From Dysosmobacter acutus (GTDB lineage: Bacteria; Bacillota; Clostridia; Oscillospirales; Oscillospiraceae), in NCBI RefSeq assembly GCF_018919205.1, contig NZ_JAHLQN010000001.1:1054001-1118000 (forward strand): a stretch of 64,000 nucleotides of DNA, read 5' to 3'. Position 1 is the first letter of the stretch. Every line of letters begins with the position of its first letter. Positions 15,520-23,887 of this stretch are shown here, piece by piece. Position numbers and translations under genes: made by a program. The notes below the pieces were generated by a model that saw nothing but the letters and a program-made list of their open reading frames with translations, made no database searches and was not told where the DNA came from.

Positions 15520-16968
15520 ATGAGCCAGATCAAGTTTATGAGTGGGGAGAACATCCCCCTGGAGATGCATAAAGTCCGGATTGTCCAGAAGCTGTACCTG
15601 CCCACTGTGGAGCAGCGCCGGAAAAATATGGAGGCGGCGGGCAACAACACCTTTTTGCTGCAAAATAAAGATGTGTTCATCGACATGCTCACCGACAGCG
15701 GCGTCAACGCCATGAGCGACAACCAGCAATCGGCCATGCTGCAGGCCGACGACGCCTATGCCGGCTCCGCCACCTTCACCCGGCTGGAGAGTAAGCTCCA
15801 TGAGCTCTTCGGCATGGACTACTATCTGCCCACCCACCAGGGCCGGGCGGCGGAAAACATCCTGGCGGAAACCTATGTGAAGCCCGGCACCGTGATTCCC
15901 ATGAACTATCACTTCACCACCACCAAGGCCCACATCACCCGCCTGGGGGGCAGAGTGGAGGAGCTGATCTGCGACGAGGGTCTGGAATCCTTCAACGACT
16001 ATCCCTTCAAGGGCAATTTCAATGTGGACAAGCTCCGCGCGCTCATCGAGTCCGAGGGGGCGGAGAAGATCCCCTTTGTCCGCCTTGAGGCGGGAACCAA
16101 CCTCATCGGAGGCCAGCCCCTGTCTCTGCGGAACATCAAGGACGTGTGCGCCGTGTGCCGGGAGTATGGGATTCTCACGGTGCTGGACGCAAGCCTCCTT
16201 CAGGACAACCTCTATTTTATCAAGCAGCGGGAGGAGGCCTGCAAGGACATGACCATCCGCCAGATCACCCGGGAGATCGCGGATGAGATGGACATCCTCT
16301 ATTTCTCCGCCCGGAAATTGGGCTTTGCCCGGGGCGGCGGCATCTGCATCCGCAGCGAGGCGGAGTGCCTGAAAATGAAAGAGCTGGTCCCCGTGTACGA
16401 GGGGTTTTTGACCTACGGCGGCATGTCCGTCCGGGAGATGGAGGCCATCACCGTGGGCTTGGAGGAGACCATGGACGAGGACGTCATCTCCCAGGGTCCC
16501 CAGTTCATCCGCTATATGGTGGATGAGCTGCACGCGGCGGGCGTGCCGGTCATCACTCCGGCCGGAGGCCTTGGCTGCCACATCGACGTAAAGCAGTTCC
16601 TTCCCCATGTGCCCCAGGAGCAGTACTCCGCCGGAGCCCTGGCGGCGGCGCTGTACATTGCCGGCGGCATCCGGGGCATGGAGCGCGGCACCATGTCCGA
16701 GCAGCGGGAGCCGGACGGGTCCGAGCATCTGGCGGCCATGGAGCTGGTGCGGCTGGCGGTGCCCCGCCGGGTGTACACCCTCTCCCAGGTGAAGTATGTC
16801 ATCGACCGGGTGAAGTGGCTGTATGAAAACCGGGAGATCGTAGGCGGACTGAAGTTCATTGAGGAGCCCGCGGTGCTGCGCTTCTTCTTTGGCCGGCTTG
16901 CACCCGTGTCCGACTGGCAGGAGAAACTGGTGGCCAAGTTCCGCTCCGATTTCGGAGACAGCCTGTAA
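15520..16968 (+). CDS. Tyrosine phenol-lyase-like beta-eliminating lyase (PLP)
   Basis: This PLP enzyme of the tryptophanase/tyrosine phenol-lyase family cleaves an amino acid into pyruvate, ammonia and a side-chain product. It has DDAYAGS, PTHQGRAAENIL, VLDAS (Asp223) and FSARK (Lys266, expected Schiff base). Thr in HFTTTKAH (133-135), Arg389 in MERG and RFFF near the C-terminus match phenol-lyase rather than tryptophanase positions. However, the arginine normally three residues after the Asp is Leu226, and the usual KKD is RKL. Full length (482). It is a single gene flanked by terminators. Family is certain; the substrate is not. Confidence 0.85.
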   Translation: MSQIKFMSGENIPLEMHKVRIVQKLYLPTVEQRRKNMEAAGNNTFLLQNKDVFIDMLTDSGVNAMSDNQQSAMLQADDAYAGSATFTRLESKLHELFGMDYYLPTHQGRAAENILAETYVKPGTVIPMNYHFTTTKAHITRLGGRVEELICDEGLESFNDYPFKGNFNVDKLRALIESEGAEKIPFVRLEAGTNLIGGQPLSLRNIKDVCAVCREYGILTVLDASLLQDNLYFIKQREEACKDMTIRQITREIADEMDILYFSARKLGFARGGGICIRSEAECLKMKELVPVYEGFLTYGGMSVREMEAITVGLEETMDEDVISQGPQFIRYMVDELHAAGVPVITPAGGLGCHIDVKQFLPHVPQEQYSAGALAAALYIAGGIRGMERGTMSEQREPDGSEHLAAMELVRLAVPRRVYTLSQVKYVIDRVKWLYENREIVGGLKFIEEPAVLRFFFGRLAPVSDWQEKLVAKFRSDFGDSL

Positions 16969-17008
16969 AAAAATACCCCCTGCTGAGGCAGCTCAGCAGG
17001 GGGTATTT
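16967..17008. terminator. Bidirectional intrinsic terminator
   Basis: A perfect 17-bp stem (16971-16987 with 16992-17008) with flanking A-rich and TTT ends lies between the convergent lyase and BlaR1-like genes. Confidence 0.85.
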
Positions 17009-17019
17009 GCTGAGTGGCT

Positions 17020-18426
17020 TTACGCCACGTCCATCGCGTCGTAGATGTCCACGTAGGAGGCCACCTGTTCCTCACCCTCGTAAAACCGGAGATCGCGCAG
17101 GTCCACCGTGCCGTCGATCACGATGAGAAACGGGGCGGAGCCCGCGTAATCCGGCAGATCCACCGACTGTTCACCGCCGTCGTAAACCGCCGTCACCCGG
17201 GTGTAGCGCACCTGCCGTACCTCATCGGTGCGGTAGTCCCAGTATCGCTCATTTACACTGCCGAAGGCGGCTGTCACGCCGTTTCCATGGAGGACGGCGC
17301 CATGAAATCCCGGAGCCCTGGCGGGCTCGCAGTCATAGCGGGCGGCAATGCCGTATTCCATATAGGATTTATCAAGGATATAGGCCGTGTACATAGTGAC
17401 ATAGCGTGTGTCCTCGGGATTTCGCGATTCGGTGAGCAGCACCACGCTGTCGCCGCACACATCGGCCGCCACCACCGCATCCTCCTCCCCCTGATTGACC
17501 AGCGCTTTTGCGGCGTCGGCGATCTGCCGCTGCTCCGCCATCCGAATGGGATTGGTGATCAGCACAGCGATTATGACAGCGACCGCCGCCGCCGCCGCGG
17601 GAAAGACGATCCAAAAGGAAGGGGTTCGATAGCGCATCACATGTTTGATCCGTCCCTTTACATCTCCCTCGCCAAAGGCCAGGGGGACGGCGGCAAAGGA
17701 TGACCCGGCGGCCAGTTTCAGCAAGGAGGCGGAGTAGTCGGCCCGGATGTCCACGCCCGCCCGTTGCAGCACGGCTTCGTCACAGGACATCTCCATGTCC
17801 CGTTCCGACAGGGTAAAGGCCAGCCAGACCAGGGGATTGAACCAGTGAAGGGTCAGGGCAAGAAAGGCAAGGAGTTTCACGATGTGATCGTGGCGGCGGA
17901 TATGGGTCTGCTCGTGGAGAATGATGTAAGAGCGCTCCTGTTCCGAAAGAGCGGAAGGCAGGTAGATGACAGGCCGGAACAGCCCCACCACAAAGGCGGA
18001 ATGGATGTGATCGGCCGAGTAGAGATTATCCCGCACGTGCACGGAACCTGTAAGAGTGCGCCGCAGCCGCCAAAGGGAGAGGGCGCTGCAGATCAGCAGT
18101 GCGCTTACGCCAAGCGCCCAAATCAACGAAAAGAAAGAGGGCTCCGTCTCTGCCGCCGGAGAGGATTGGGGCTCCTGTTCCGTGACCGGAGGCTCGGGAT
18201 AGAGCTCATGGACGGCAACAGGCATGTCCACCGCGTTGAACAGGGAAATGGGGGAGGAAAAAGACACCGGGCACAGCAGCCGAAATAAAACCACCGCCCA
18301 CAGGAGATGGGAAAACAGCTTTGGGGCCCGCTTCAGCAGCAGCCTTGATAGCGCCACGGCAAGAATCACGGGGCTTGCCGCAAGGCTCATGTCTAAAATC
18401 CGGGAGAACACTGCATCCATCCACAT
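17020..18426 (-). CDS. BlaR1/MecR1-like M56 membrane metallopeptidase
   Basis: This 468-residue sensor protease is predicted to cleave the BlaI-type repressor encoded just upstream. It has several N-terminal membrane helices and the M56 zinc motif LHEQTHIRRHDH (HExxH), followed by LHWFNPLVW and ERDMEMSCDEAVL with the third zinc-ligand Glu. One more membrane helix lies near 255-275. The extracytoplasmic C-terminus is not a penicillin-binding domain (no SxxK/KTG seen), so the signal is probably not a beta-lactam. I start it at the ATG at 18426, 3 nt after a GGGGGTGA site that also contains the upstream stop. Confidence 0.9.
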   Translation of the reverse strand: MWMDAVFSRILDMSLAASPVILAVALSRLLLKRAPKLFSHLLWAVVLFRLLCPVSFSSPISLFNAVDMPVAVHELYPEPPVTEQEPQSSPAAETEPSFFSLIWALGVSALLICSALSLWRLRRTLTGSVHVRDNLYSADHIHSAFVVGLFRPVIYLPSALSEQERSYIILHEQTHIRRHDHIVKLLAFLALTLHWFNPLVWLAFTLSERDMEMSCDEAVLQRAGVDIRADYSASLLKLAAGSSFAAVPLAFGEGDVKGRIKHVMRYRTPSFWIVFPAAAAAVAVIIAVLITNPIRMAEQRQIADAAKALVNQGEEDAVVAADVCGDSVVLLTESRNPEDTRYVTMYTAYILDKSYMEYGIAARYDCEPARAPGFHGAVLHGNGVTAAFGSVNERYWDYRTDEVRQVRYTRVTAVYDGGEQSVDLPDYAGSAPFLIVIDGTVDLRDLRFYEGEEQVASYVDIYDAMDVA

Positions 18427-18430
18427 GGTG

Positions 18431-18790
18431 TCACCCCCTGTGTTCATCGATGAACCTCTGAAGCTCATCAATTTCCTGTTTTGACAGCTTTTTGCGCATG
18501 GAAAAGGCTGTCAGGAACCTGGGAAGGGAGCCATGAAAGGCTTCATCCACAAATTCCTCGCTTTGCCGGGCGTAAAACTCCTGCCTTGAGAGGAGGGATG
18601 TTACTGCTCCTCCGCTGTTTTGAAAGATACCGCGTTCGCAAAGGCGCCGCAAAATGGTGTACGTCGTTGATTTTTTCCACTCCAGTTCCCGCTCACACAG
18701 CCTGACCAACTCTCCGGAGGAGAGAGGCTCATTGTCCCAAATCAACTCTGCAAACCTGGTCTCCACGGCGCCCAGCCGATATTCCGTCAT
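18431..18790 (-). CDS. BlaI/MecI-family transcriptional repressor
   Basis: This 119-residue winged-helix repressor has the family N-terminus (LGAVETRFAELIWDNEPLSSGELV), the recognition helix region WKKSTTYTILRRLCERGIF and a dimerisation tail. It lies 4 bp upstream of the BlaR1-like gene, the normal two-gene arrangement. Two TAC-N5-GTA palindromes sit in its promoter. It most likely represses its own operon until the partner protease cleaves it. Confidence 0.93.
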   Translation of the reverse strand: MTEYRLGAVETRFAELIWDNEPLSSGELVRLCERELEWKKSTTYTILRRLCERGIFQNSGGAVTSLLSRQEFYARQSEEFVDEAFHGSLPRFLTAFSMRKKLSKQEIDELQRFIDEHRG

Positions 18791-18808
18791 ATGCAGCCTC
18801 CTTTCGGT

Positions 18809-18866
18809 CTACTAACTGTAGCCCACGCCATGAGTTTACTATGTGTAAACCAAAAAGTCAAGCAAA
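18809..18866 (-). promoter_or_regulatory. BlaI-type operators and promoter
   Basis: Two inverted repeats share the pattern TAC-N5-GTA: CTAC-TAACT-GTAG (18809-18821) and GTTTAC-TATGT-GTAAAC (18834-18850), with centres 27 bp apart. A leftward promoter (TTGACT, 17 bp, TAAACT) runs through the second repeat. Binding of the adjacent BlaI-type repressor here would block its own operon. The assignment is by position and symmetry. Confidence 0.7.
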
Positions 18867-18900
18867 TTTTGCCTTGAGGTGGAATTCCTTTCCAAAACGC

Positions 18901-18929
18901 TTGCACATTGGAAAAAAAGCGGCTATACT
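18901..18929 (+). promoter_or_regulatory. Promoter of the HD-domain gene
   Basis: TTGCAC (18901-18906), 17 bp, TATACT (18924-18929), 35 bp upstream of the HD-domain start codon. It is close to consensus and divergent from the BlaI promoter. Confidence 0.75.
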
Positions 18930-18964
18930 GACAAAAAATCCATACAAAGGAGAATCCTCTTATC

Positions 18965-19555
18965 ATGAAAGAATGCATTTCACGCCAGGCGGCCCTTGCG
19001 CTGCTGAGAAAGTATAACGCCGAGCCCTTCCACATCCAGCACGCGCTGACGGTGGAGGGCGTAATGCGCTGGTTCGCCGGGGACCTGGGCTTCGGTGAGG
19101 ACGCGGAGTTCTGGGCCACGGTGGGCCTTTTGCACGATGTGGATTTTGAGAAGTGGCCGGAGGAGCACTGCGTCAAGGCGCCGGAATTGCTGGAGGAGGC
19201 GGGCTGCTCCAGGGAGTTTATCCATGCGGTGTGCAGTCACGGCTACGGCCTTTGCAGCGAGGTTCGACCGGAGGAGGAGATGGAGAAGGTGCTCTTTGCC
19301 TCCGACGAGCTGACCGGGCTCATCGGCGCCGCTGCCCGGATGCGGCCCTCCAAGAGCTGTTCGGATATGGAGCTGTCCAGCCTGAAGAAGAAGTTCAAGG
19401 ATAAGAAGTTTGCCGCGGGCTGTTCCCGGGATGTGATCCGCCAGGGGGCGGAGTTGCTGGGCTGGGAGCTGGACACGTTGATGGAGAAGACTCTGGAGGC
19501 CATGCGCTCCTGCGAGGAGGCCGTCAGCCGGGAAATGGAGTCCTTGGGACTGTAA
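18965..19555 (+). CDS. HD-domain hydrolase
   Basis: This 196-residue protein has an HD phosphohydrolase core: His in FHIQHALTVEGVM (about 22-26), the HD pair in GLLHDVDFEKWPEEH (about 57-58), His in IHAVCSHGYG and Asp in FASDELTGLI. These are the ligands expected for a divalent-metal site. Close relatives are annotated only as HDIG/HD proteins; the substrate is not predictable. AAAGGAG precedes the ATG. Monocistronic, with its own promoter and terminator. Confidence 0.87.
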   Translation: MKECISRQAALALLRKYNAEPFHIQHALTVEGVMRWFAGDLGFGEDAEFWATVGLLHDVDFEKWPEEHCVKAPELLEEAGCSREFIHAVCSHGYGLCSEVRPEEEMEKVLFASDELTGLIGAAARMRPSKSCSDMELSSLKKKFKDKKFAAGCSRDVIRQGAELLGWELDTLMEKTLEAMRSCEEAVSREMESLGL

Positions 19556-19559
19556 AAAA

Positions 19560-19613
19560 GCCGCCGGAACAGGCGGCAAAAAACGCGCGGCGCTATCAGG
19601 CGCCGCGCGTTTT
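19560..19613. terminator. Tandem hairpins, bidirectional terminator
   Basis: A 6-bp GCCGCC/GGCGGC hairpin (19560-19577) followed by A6 is next to a perfect 14-bp stem (19580-19593 with 19600-19613) with A4/T4 ends. Together they end the HD gene and the convergent FakA-like gene. Confidence 0.8.
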
Positions 19614-19617
19614 CATG

Positions 19618-21273
19618 TTATTCCATCGAGATGATGTAATAATAGACGGGCTGACCGCCGGAGAGGACGGAGATTTCCGCCTCGGGGCAGGCCTTCTGGA
19701 AGAGGTCCGCGGCCACGCTGGCGTCCTCCTCGCTGACGTCCTCTCCGAAAAAGAGGGAGACAAAGGAGGCTTCCCGGCTGGCGGCGTCCTCCGCTAACTT
19801 TCCAAGCAGGGCGGTGATGTCCCTGTCGGTGCCGAAAAGCTTCCCCTCCTCAAGGGCAAGGTAGTCGCCCTCGCTGATGGCAAAGCCGTCGAAATCGGAG
19901 TTCCGGGCGGCATAGGTGATCTGGGCCGTGGTGACGGCGCCGATGGCATCGGCCATGGCGTCTGCAATCTGCTGAGCGTCCTCCGCGTCAAAATCCACGT
20001 TCATCATGGCGGTGATGCCCTGAGGCACGGTCTTGGTGGGGATGACCACCACCTCCTTGGAGGTGAGGCCGGCGCACTGCTGGGCGGCCATAATGATGTT
20101 TCCGTTGTTGGGCAGGACAAACACGGTCCTGGCGTTGATGCGCTCGATCTCCTTGAGGATGCTTTCCGTGGAGGGGTTCATGGTCTGCCCGCCGGAGACC
20201 ACGCCGTCCGCGCCCAGGTCCTTGAACAGAGCGGCCAGGCCGTCGCCGGCGCACACGGCCAGAAAGCCAAACTCCTTGGGGGGCTCAGCGGGGGCGGAGG
20301 GTTCTTCCGCCTCCAGATCGTCCACGCTCTGGGTCTTCCGGCCCGCGGCCATGTCCTCGTACTGGGTGCGCATATTCTCAATTTTCGCTAACTCCAGCGT
20401 ACCGTATTTCTGGGACTCGGTAAGGGCGGCGCCGGGGATGTCGGTGTGGACGTGGACCTTGAAGGCGTCGTCGTCCTCGCCGATGACCAAACTGTCGCCG
20501 ATGCCGCTCAGATAGGACCGCAGCGGCTCGATGGACTTGCCGGGGATCCTGCGGACGATGAACACGGTGTCAAAGGTAAAGGTGATCTCCTCATCCGTGA
20601 GGGCGGCAAAGTCGGCCTTTTCCTGGGGATGGGATTCCTCGTTTATCTCCGGCAGTGGTTCCCCGCGCATGGCGGCCAGCATTCCTTCCAGCACGATCAG
20701 ATAGCCCTTTCCGCCGGCGTCCACAACACCGGCCTTCTTCAGTACCGGGTTCATCTCAATGGTCTGGTCCAGAGTGGCGTAGCCCTCGGCAATGGCCTCC
20801 TCCAGAACCTTCTCAATGTCCTGGGTCTCGGCGGCTACTTCACAGGCCCGCTTTGCGGCCAGGCGGGAGACGGTGAGCACGGTGCCCTCGGCGGGCTTCA
20901 TCACCGCCTTGTAGGCGGAGGCCACGCCCTCCTGCATGGCGTTTGCAAAGGCGGCGCTGTCGGCGGACTCCATGCCCTTGAGGGACTTGGACAGTCCCCG
21001 GAAGAGGAGGGACAAAATGACGCCGGAGTTGCCCCGGGCGCCCCGCAGCAGCGCGGAGGCGGTGATGGAGGCGGCCTGCTCCAGGCTCTGGGGATCGGAT
21101 TTCTTCAGCTCCGCCACAGCGGTGTTGATGGTCATGCTCATGTTGGTGCCGGTGTCTCCGTCGGGCACGGGAAAGACGTTTAGGTCGTTGATGGCCTGCT
21201 TTTGGATGGTGATGGCCGCAGCGCCGTGGAGCACCATCTGCTTGAAAAGAGCGCCGGTAAGCTGTTCGTTCAT
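19618..21273 (-). CDS. DAK2/FakA-like kinase (YloV family)
   Basis: This 551-residue protein has an N-terminal DhaL/DAK2 nucleotide-binding domain (about 1-200; PVPDGDTGTNMSMT gives the Mg-ATP-binding Asp residues, plus ARGNSGVILSLLFRG) and a C-terminal region (about 300-551) of the FakA/DegV-associated type (NNGNIIMAAQQC). FakA phosphorylates fatty acids bound to FakB; that activity is inferred here from family. The ATG at 21273 has GGAGG 12 nt upstream; a longer frame exists but its extra residues would overlap the Asp23 gene. Downstream of the Asp23 gene, the conserved yloU-yloV order. Confidence 0.92.
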   Translation of the reverse strand: MNEQLTGALFKQMVLHGAAAITIQKQAINDLNVFPVPDGDTGTNMSMTINTAVAELKKSDPQSLEQAASITASALLRGARGNSGVILSLLFRGLSKSLKGMESADSAAFANAMQEGVASAYKAVMKPAEGTVLTVSRLAAKRACEVAAETQDIEKVLEEAIAEGYATLDQTIEMNPVLKKAGVVDAGGKGYLIVLEGMLAAMRGEPLPEINEESHPQEKADFAALTDEEITFTFDTVFIVRRIPGKSIEPLRSYLSGIGDSLVIGEDDDAFKVHVHTDIPGAALTESQKYGTLELAKIENMRTQYEDMAAGRKTQSVDDLEAEEPSAPAEPPKEFGFLAVCAGDGLAALFKDLGADGVVSGGQTMNPSTESILKEIERINARTVFVLPNNGNIIMAAQQCAGLTSKEVVVIPTKTVPQGITAMMNVDFDAEDAQQIADAMADAIGAVTTAQITYAARNSDFDGFAISEGDYLALEEGKLFGTDRDITALLGKLAEDAASREASFVSLFFGEDVSEEDASVAADLFQKACPEAEISVLSGGQPVYYYIISME

Positions 21274-21290
21274 GTTTTTAAGCTGCCTCC

Positions 21291-21641
21291 TCACATGGTC
21301 ATGGAATCGACGCAGACATCCACTGAGCGCACGGTGACGCCGGTGTTGTGGTTGACTACGTACCGCACCTCGCTCATAATCGAGCGGCATACGGCTGTCA
21401 GATTCACGCCGTTTTCCACGATGATGTGGAGTTCAATATCAATGGAGTCGTCCTCGTTATAGGTGACCTTGACGCCCTTGCTCATTGCCTCGCGGCGGAG
21501 CAGATGGACAAGCCCGTCGGTCATGGAGCGGAACGCCATGCCCTTCACGCCAAAGCAGTTGGTGGCAGCCACGCCGGCAATGTTGGAAAACACTGCGCTG
21601 CTGACAGAAACTTCGCCGCGTTCAGACTGAAATTTTATCAT
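21291..21641 (-). CDS. Asp23/Gls24 family protein (YloU-like)
   Basis: This 116-residue protein of the alkaline-shock Asp23/Gls24 family has the sequence pattern GEVSVSSAVFSNIAGVAATNCFGVKGM, then NEDDSIDIELHIIVENGVNL and VRSVDVCVDSM. I start it at the ATG at 21641, near an AAAGGAC site. It lies 17 bp upstream of the FakA-like gene and is surely cotranscribed with it. The family is cell-envelope or stress related; exact function is unclear. Confidence 0.92.
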   Translation of the reverse strand: MIKFQSERGEVSVSSAVFSNIAGVAATNCFGVKGMAFRSMTDGLVHLLRREAMSKGVKVTYNEDDSIDIELHIIVENGVNLTAVCRSIMSEVRYVVNHNTGVTVRSVDVCVDSMTM

Positions 21642-21905
21642 AAAAAGCGTCCTTTCTTTCCGGATAGTCAGGAAAAATCCCTTATGTCCCCGCGCTCTGA
21701 ACGACGTGCCTTTGAGCCGGGTCACAGTTTCGGTAGCTTATTATATACGATTTTTTCAGGAAGTACAAGCAAAAAAAGAGCCGGCGCGGGTTTTACGGCA
21801 TTGTTTTTGGCATTCCAATATTGAAATCTTTCCGAATCTGACTTAAAATAGAACAGTATATGATTGTGGTCTGCGGGAGACAGGGCTGGTCTGGGGAGTG
21901 ATACG

Positions 21906-22802
21906 ATGAAAAAAGGTCCGCTTTGTGTGCTGGCCTGTTATGTGATTTGGGGACTGCTTCCCGGCTACTGGAAGCTGATGTCCTCGCTGGACTCCTTTTA
22001 TATTCTGGCCACCCGGATTCTCTGGAGCCTGATTTTTGTGGGGCTGATTCTGCTTGCCTCCGGGCAGATGGACCGTGTGCGCGCGGCGCTCCGGGATCGC
22101 GGGGAACTCCTGCGTCTCAGCCTGGCCGGGGTGCTTATCTGCGTCAACTGGGGCGCCTTCATCTGGGCGGTGAACAGCGGTCATATCCTGGACTCCAGCC
22201 TGGCATACTATATGAATCCCATCCTCACTATTTTAATCGGGACCTTTGTGTTTCATGAAAAGCTGACCAGGCTCCAGTGGGTGGCGGTGGGGATCACCCT
22301 TGCGGGGATTGTGGCGGCTGTGGCGCGCTTTGGCCAGATCCCCTGGCTGGCGCTGGTCATCGGTGGGGCGTTCGCCCTGTACGGCGCGGTGAAGAAGGGC
22401 TGCCGCGTGGACGCGGGCACGTCCCTTTTCCTTGAGACGCTGGTGCTGGCCCCTGCCGCGCTGGCATTTGTGCTCTGGTCGGAGTGGAACGGGACCGGCG
22501 CCGTGGGCAATATGGGGCCGGGTGGTTTTGCGCTGCTGGCCTCCACGGGAATTGCCACCAGTGTGCCGCTGCTCTTTTACGCCAAGGGCATCGTACTGAC
22601 GCCCTACACCACGGCCGGGATTTTGATGTACGCCAATCCCACGCTGCAATTCATCGTGGGCGCCCTCTTTTTCCATGAGCGGTTTACCACCACCTACGCC
22701 ATTCTCTTCGGCTTCGTCTGGACGGGGCTGATCTTTTACGTGGCCAGCGACCTGCTGGCCCACCGCGCACAGCGGAAGAATCAACAGTTGGAGGAACAAT
22801 AA
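21906..22802 (+). CDS. rarD: EamA-family permease RarD
   Basis: This 298-residue drug/metabolite-transporter protein has ten predicted membrane helices and RarD hallmarks: YVIWGLLPGYWKL, ATRILWSLIFV, NWGAFIWAVNSGHILDSSLAYYMNPI, and a second half with KGIVLTPYTTAGILMYANPTLQF. The ATG at 21906 lies behind GGGGAGTG; an in-frame upstream ATG at 21864 has no site. The transported substrate is not known. The stop is directly followed by rsmD, so they form one operon. Confidence 0.92.
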   Translation: MKKGPLCVLACYVIWGLLPGYWKLMSSLDSFYILATRILWSLIFVGLILLASGQMDRVRAALRDRGELLRLSLAGVLICVNWGAFIWAVNSGHILDSSLAYYMNPILTILIGTFVFHEKLTRLQWVAVGITLAGIVAAVARFGQIPWLALVIGGAFALYGAVKKGCRVDAGTSLFLETLVLAPAALAFVLWSEWNGTGAVGNMGPGGFALLASTGIATSVPLLFYAKGIVLTPYTTAGILMYANPTLQFIVGALFFHERFTTTYAILFGFVWTGLIFYVASDLLAHRAQRKNQQLEEQ

Positions 22803-23393
22803 ATGCGAGTGATTACAGGCTCCGCCCGGGGCCGGCGGCTGAAGGAGCTGGAGGGGCAGGACACCCGTCCCACCACCGACCGGGTGAAAGAAGGCATGTT
22901 CAGCATTTTGCAGTTTGACCTGGAGGGGCGGCGGGTGCTGGACCTGTTCGCCGGCACGGGCCAGCTTGGCATCGAGGCCCTCTCGCGGGGAGCGGCCTTT
23001 GCCGTATTTGTGGACCACCGGTTCGACGCGGTGAAGCTGATCCGGGAAAACCTGAAGGTGACGGACCTGGCGGACCGGGCCAAAGTGGTGTCCGGGGACG
23101 CAATGGAATATCTTTCAAGCCTGCGGGAAAAGTTTGACATCATCCTGTTAGACCCGCCCTATGGGGCTGAGCTGATAGAGCCGGCGCTGGCCCACATCGC
23201 GCGATTTGACATTCTTTCCCCCCATGGTATAATTGTGGCGGAAAGCCCTGCGGGACGCGCTCTGCCCGCCCTTGCGCCGCCCTACGGGATCCACCGCACC
23301 TACCGGTACGGCAAGATCGGACTGACCGTGTATCATAGAAGTGCAGATGAGGAGGAGTCCAATGACAACGGCGATCTGTTCGGGCAGCTTTGA
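22803..23393 (+). CDS. rsmD: 16S rRNA (guanine966-N2)-methyltransferase
   Basis: This 196-residue SAM-dependent RsmD begins MRVITGSARGRRL and carries TRPTTDRVKEGMFSIL, the SAM motif VLDLFAGTGQLGIEALSRGA and the catalytic DPPY (LLDPPYG). It modifies G966 of 16S rRNA during ribosome assembly. The start codon abuts the rarD stop. The C-terminal 30 bases overlap the coaD start, the common rsmD-coaD arrangement. Confidence 0.96.
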   Translation: MRVITGSARGRRLKELEGQDTRPTTDRVKEGMFSILQFDLEGRRVLDLFAGTGQLGIEALSRGAAFAVFVDHRFDAVKLIRENLKVTDLADRAKVVSGDAMEYLSSLREKFDIILLDPPYGAELIEPALAHIARFDILSPHGIIVAESPAGRALPALAPPYGIHRTYRYGKIGLTVYHRSADEEESNDNGDLFGQL

Positions 23394-23847
23394 TCCCATC
23401 ACCCTGGGACACCTGGATATCATCCGGCGGGCGGCGGAGTGCTTTGACCGGGTCTATGTGTGCGTGGTCCCCAACGCGGAAAAGCGGGGACAGATGTTTA
23501 CCCCGGAGCAGAAGCTGACGCTGGTGCGAAAGGCCGTGGAGGGACTTCCCAACGTGGAGGCGGAGCTGTGGCCGGGGCTGCTGGCGGAGTTCGCACAAAA
23601 GCACGGCGCGAAGGTGATTGTCCGGGGCGTGCGCAACGGAAGCGATTTTGACCAGGAATATCAGATGGCCCGCATCAACGGCGGGCTGTGCCCGGGGCTG
23701 GAGACGGTGTTGCTGCCGGCCGCGGCGGAGTACGAACACTTCAGCTCCACCATGGCCCGGGAGATGATCCGCTACGGCCAGCCGCTGGAGCGGTACCTGC
23801 CGGCGGCCATTGTCCCGGATATCAAACAGTGGATCAACGGGCGGTAA
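23362..23847 (+). CDS. coaD: Phosphopantetheine adenylyltransferase
   Basis: CoaD joins 4'-phosphopantetheine and ATP to give dephospho-CoA, the fourth step of CoA synthesis. The 161-residue protein has GSFDPITLGHLDIIRRA (the T/HxGH nucleotidyltransferase motif) and the family C-terminal segment YEHFSSTMAREMIRYG. The ATG at 23362 follows GAGGAGG and overlaps rsmD by 32 bp. Full length; assignment is secure. Confidence 0.97.
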   Translation: MTTAICSGSFDPITLGHLDIIRRAAECFDRVYVCVVPNAEKRGQMFTPEQKLTLVRKAVEGLPNVEAELWPGLLAEFAQKHGAKVIVRGVRNGSDFDQEYQMARINGGLCPGLETVLLPAAAEYEHFSSTMAREMIRYGQPLERYLPAAIVPDIKQWINGR

Positions 23848-23887
23848 GGCGCGCGGGATCGGATAGACAGAAAGGAATGGAAACGGT

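Noticed and set aside
17020-18790. Calling the BlaI/BlaR1-like pair a beta-lactam resistance system
   Set aside because: No beta-lactamase gene is adjacent, and the sensor protein's outer domain shows no SxxK or KTG penicillin-binding motifs.
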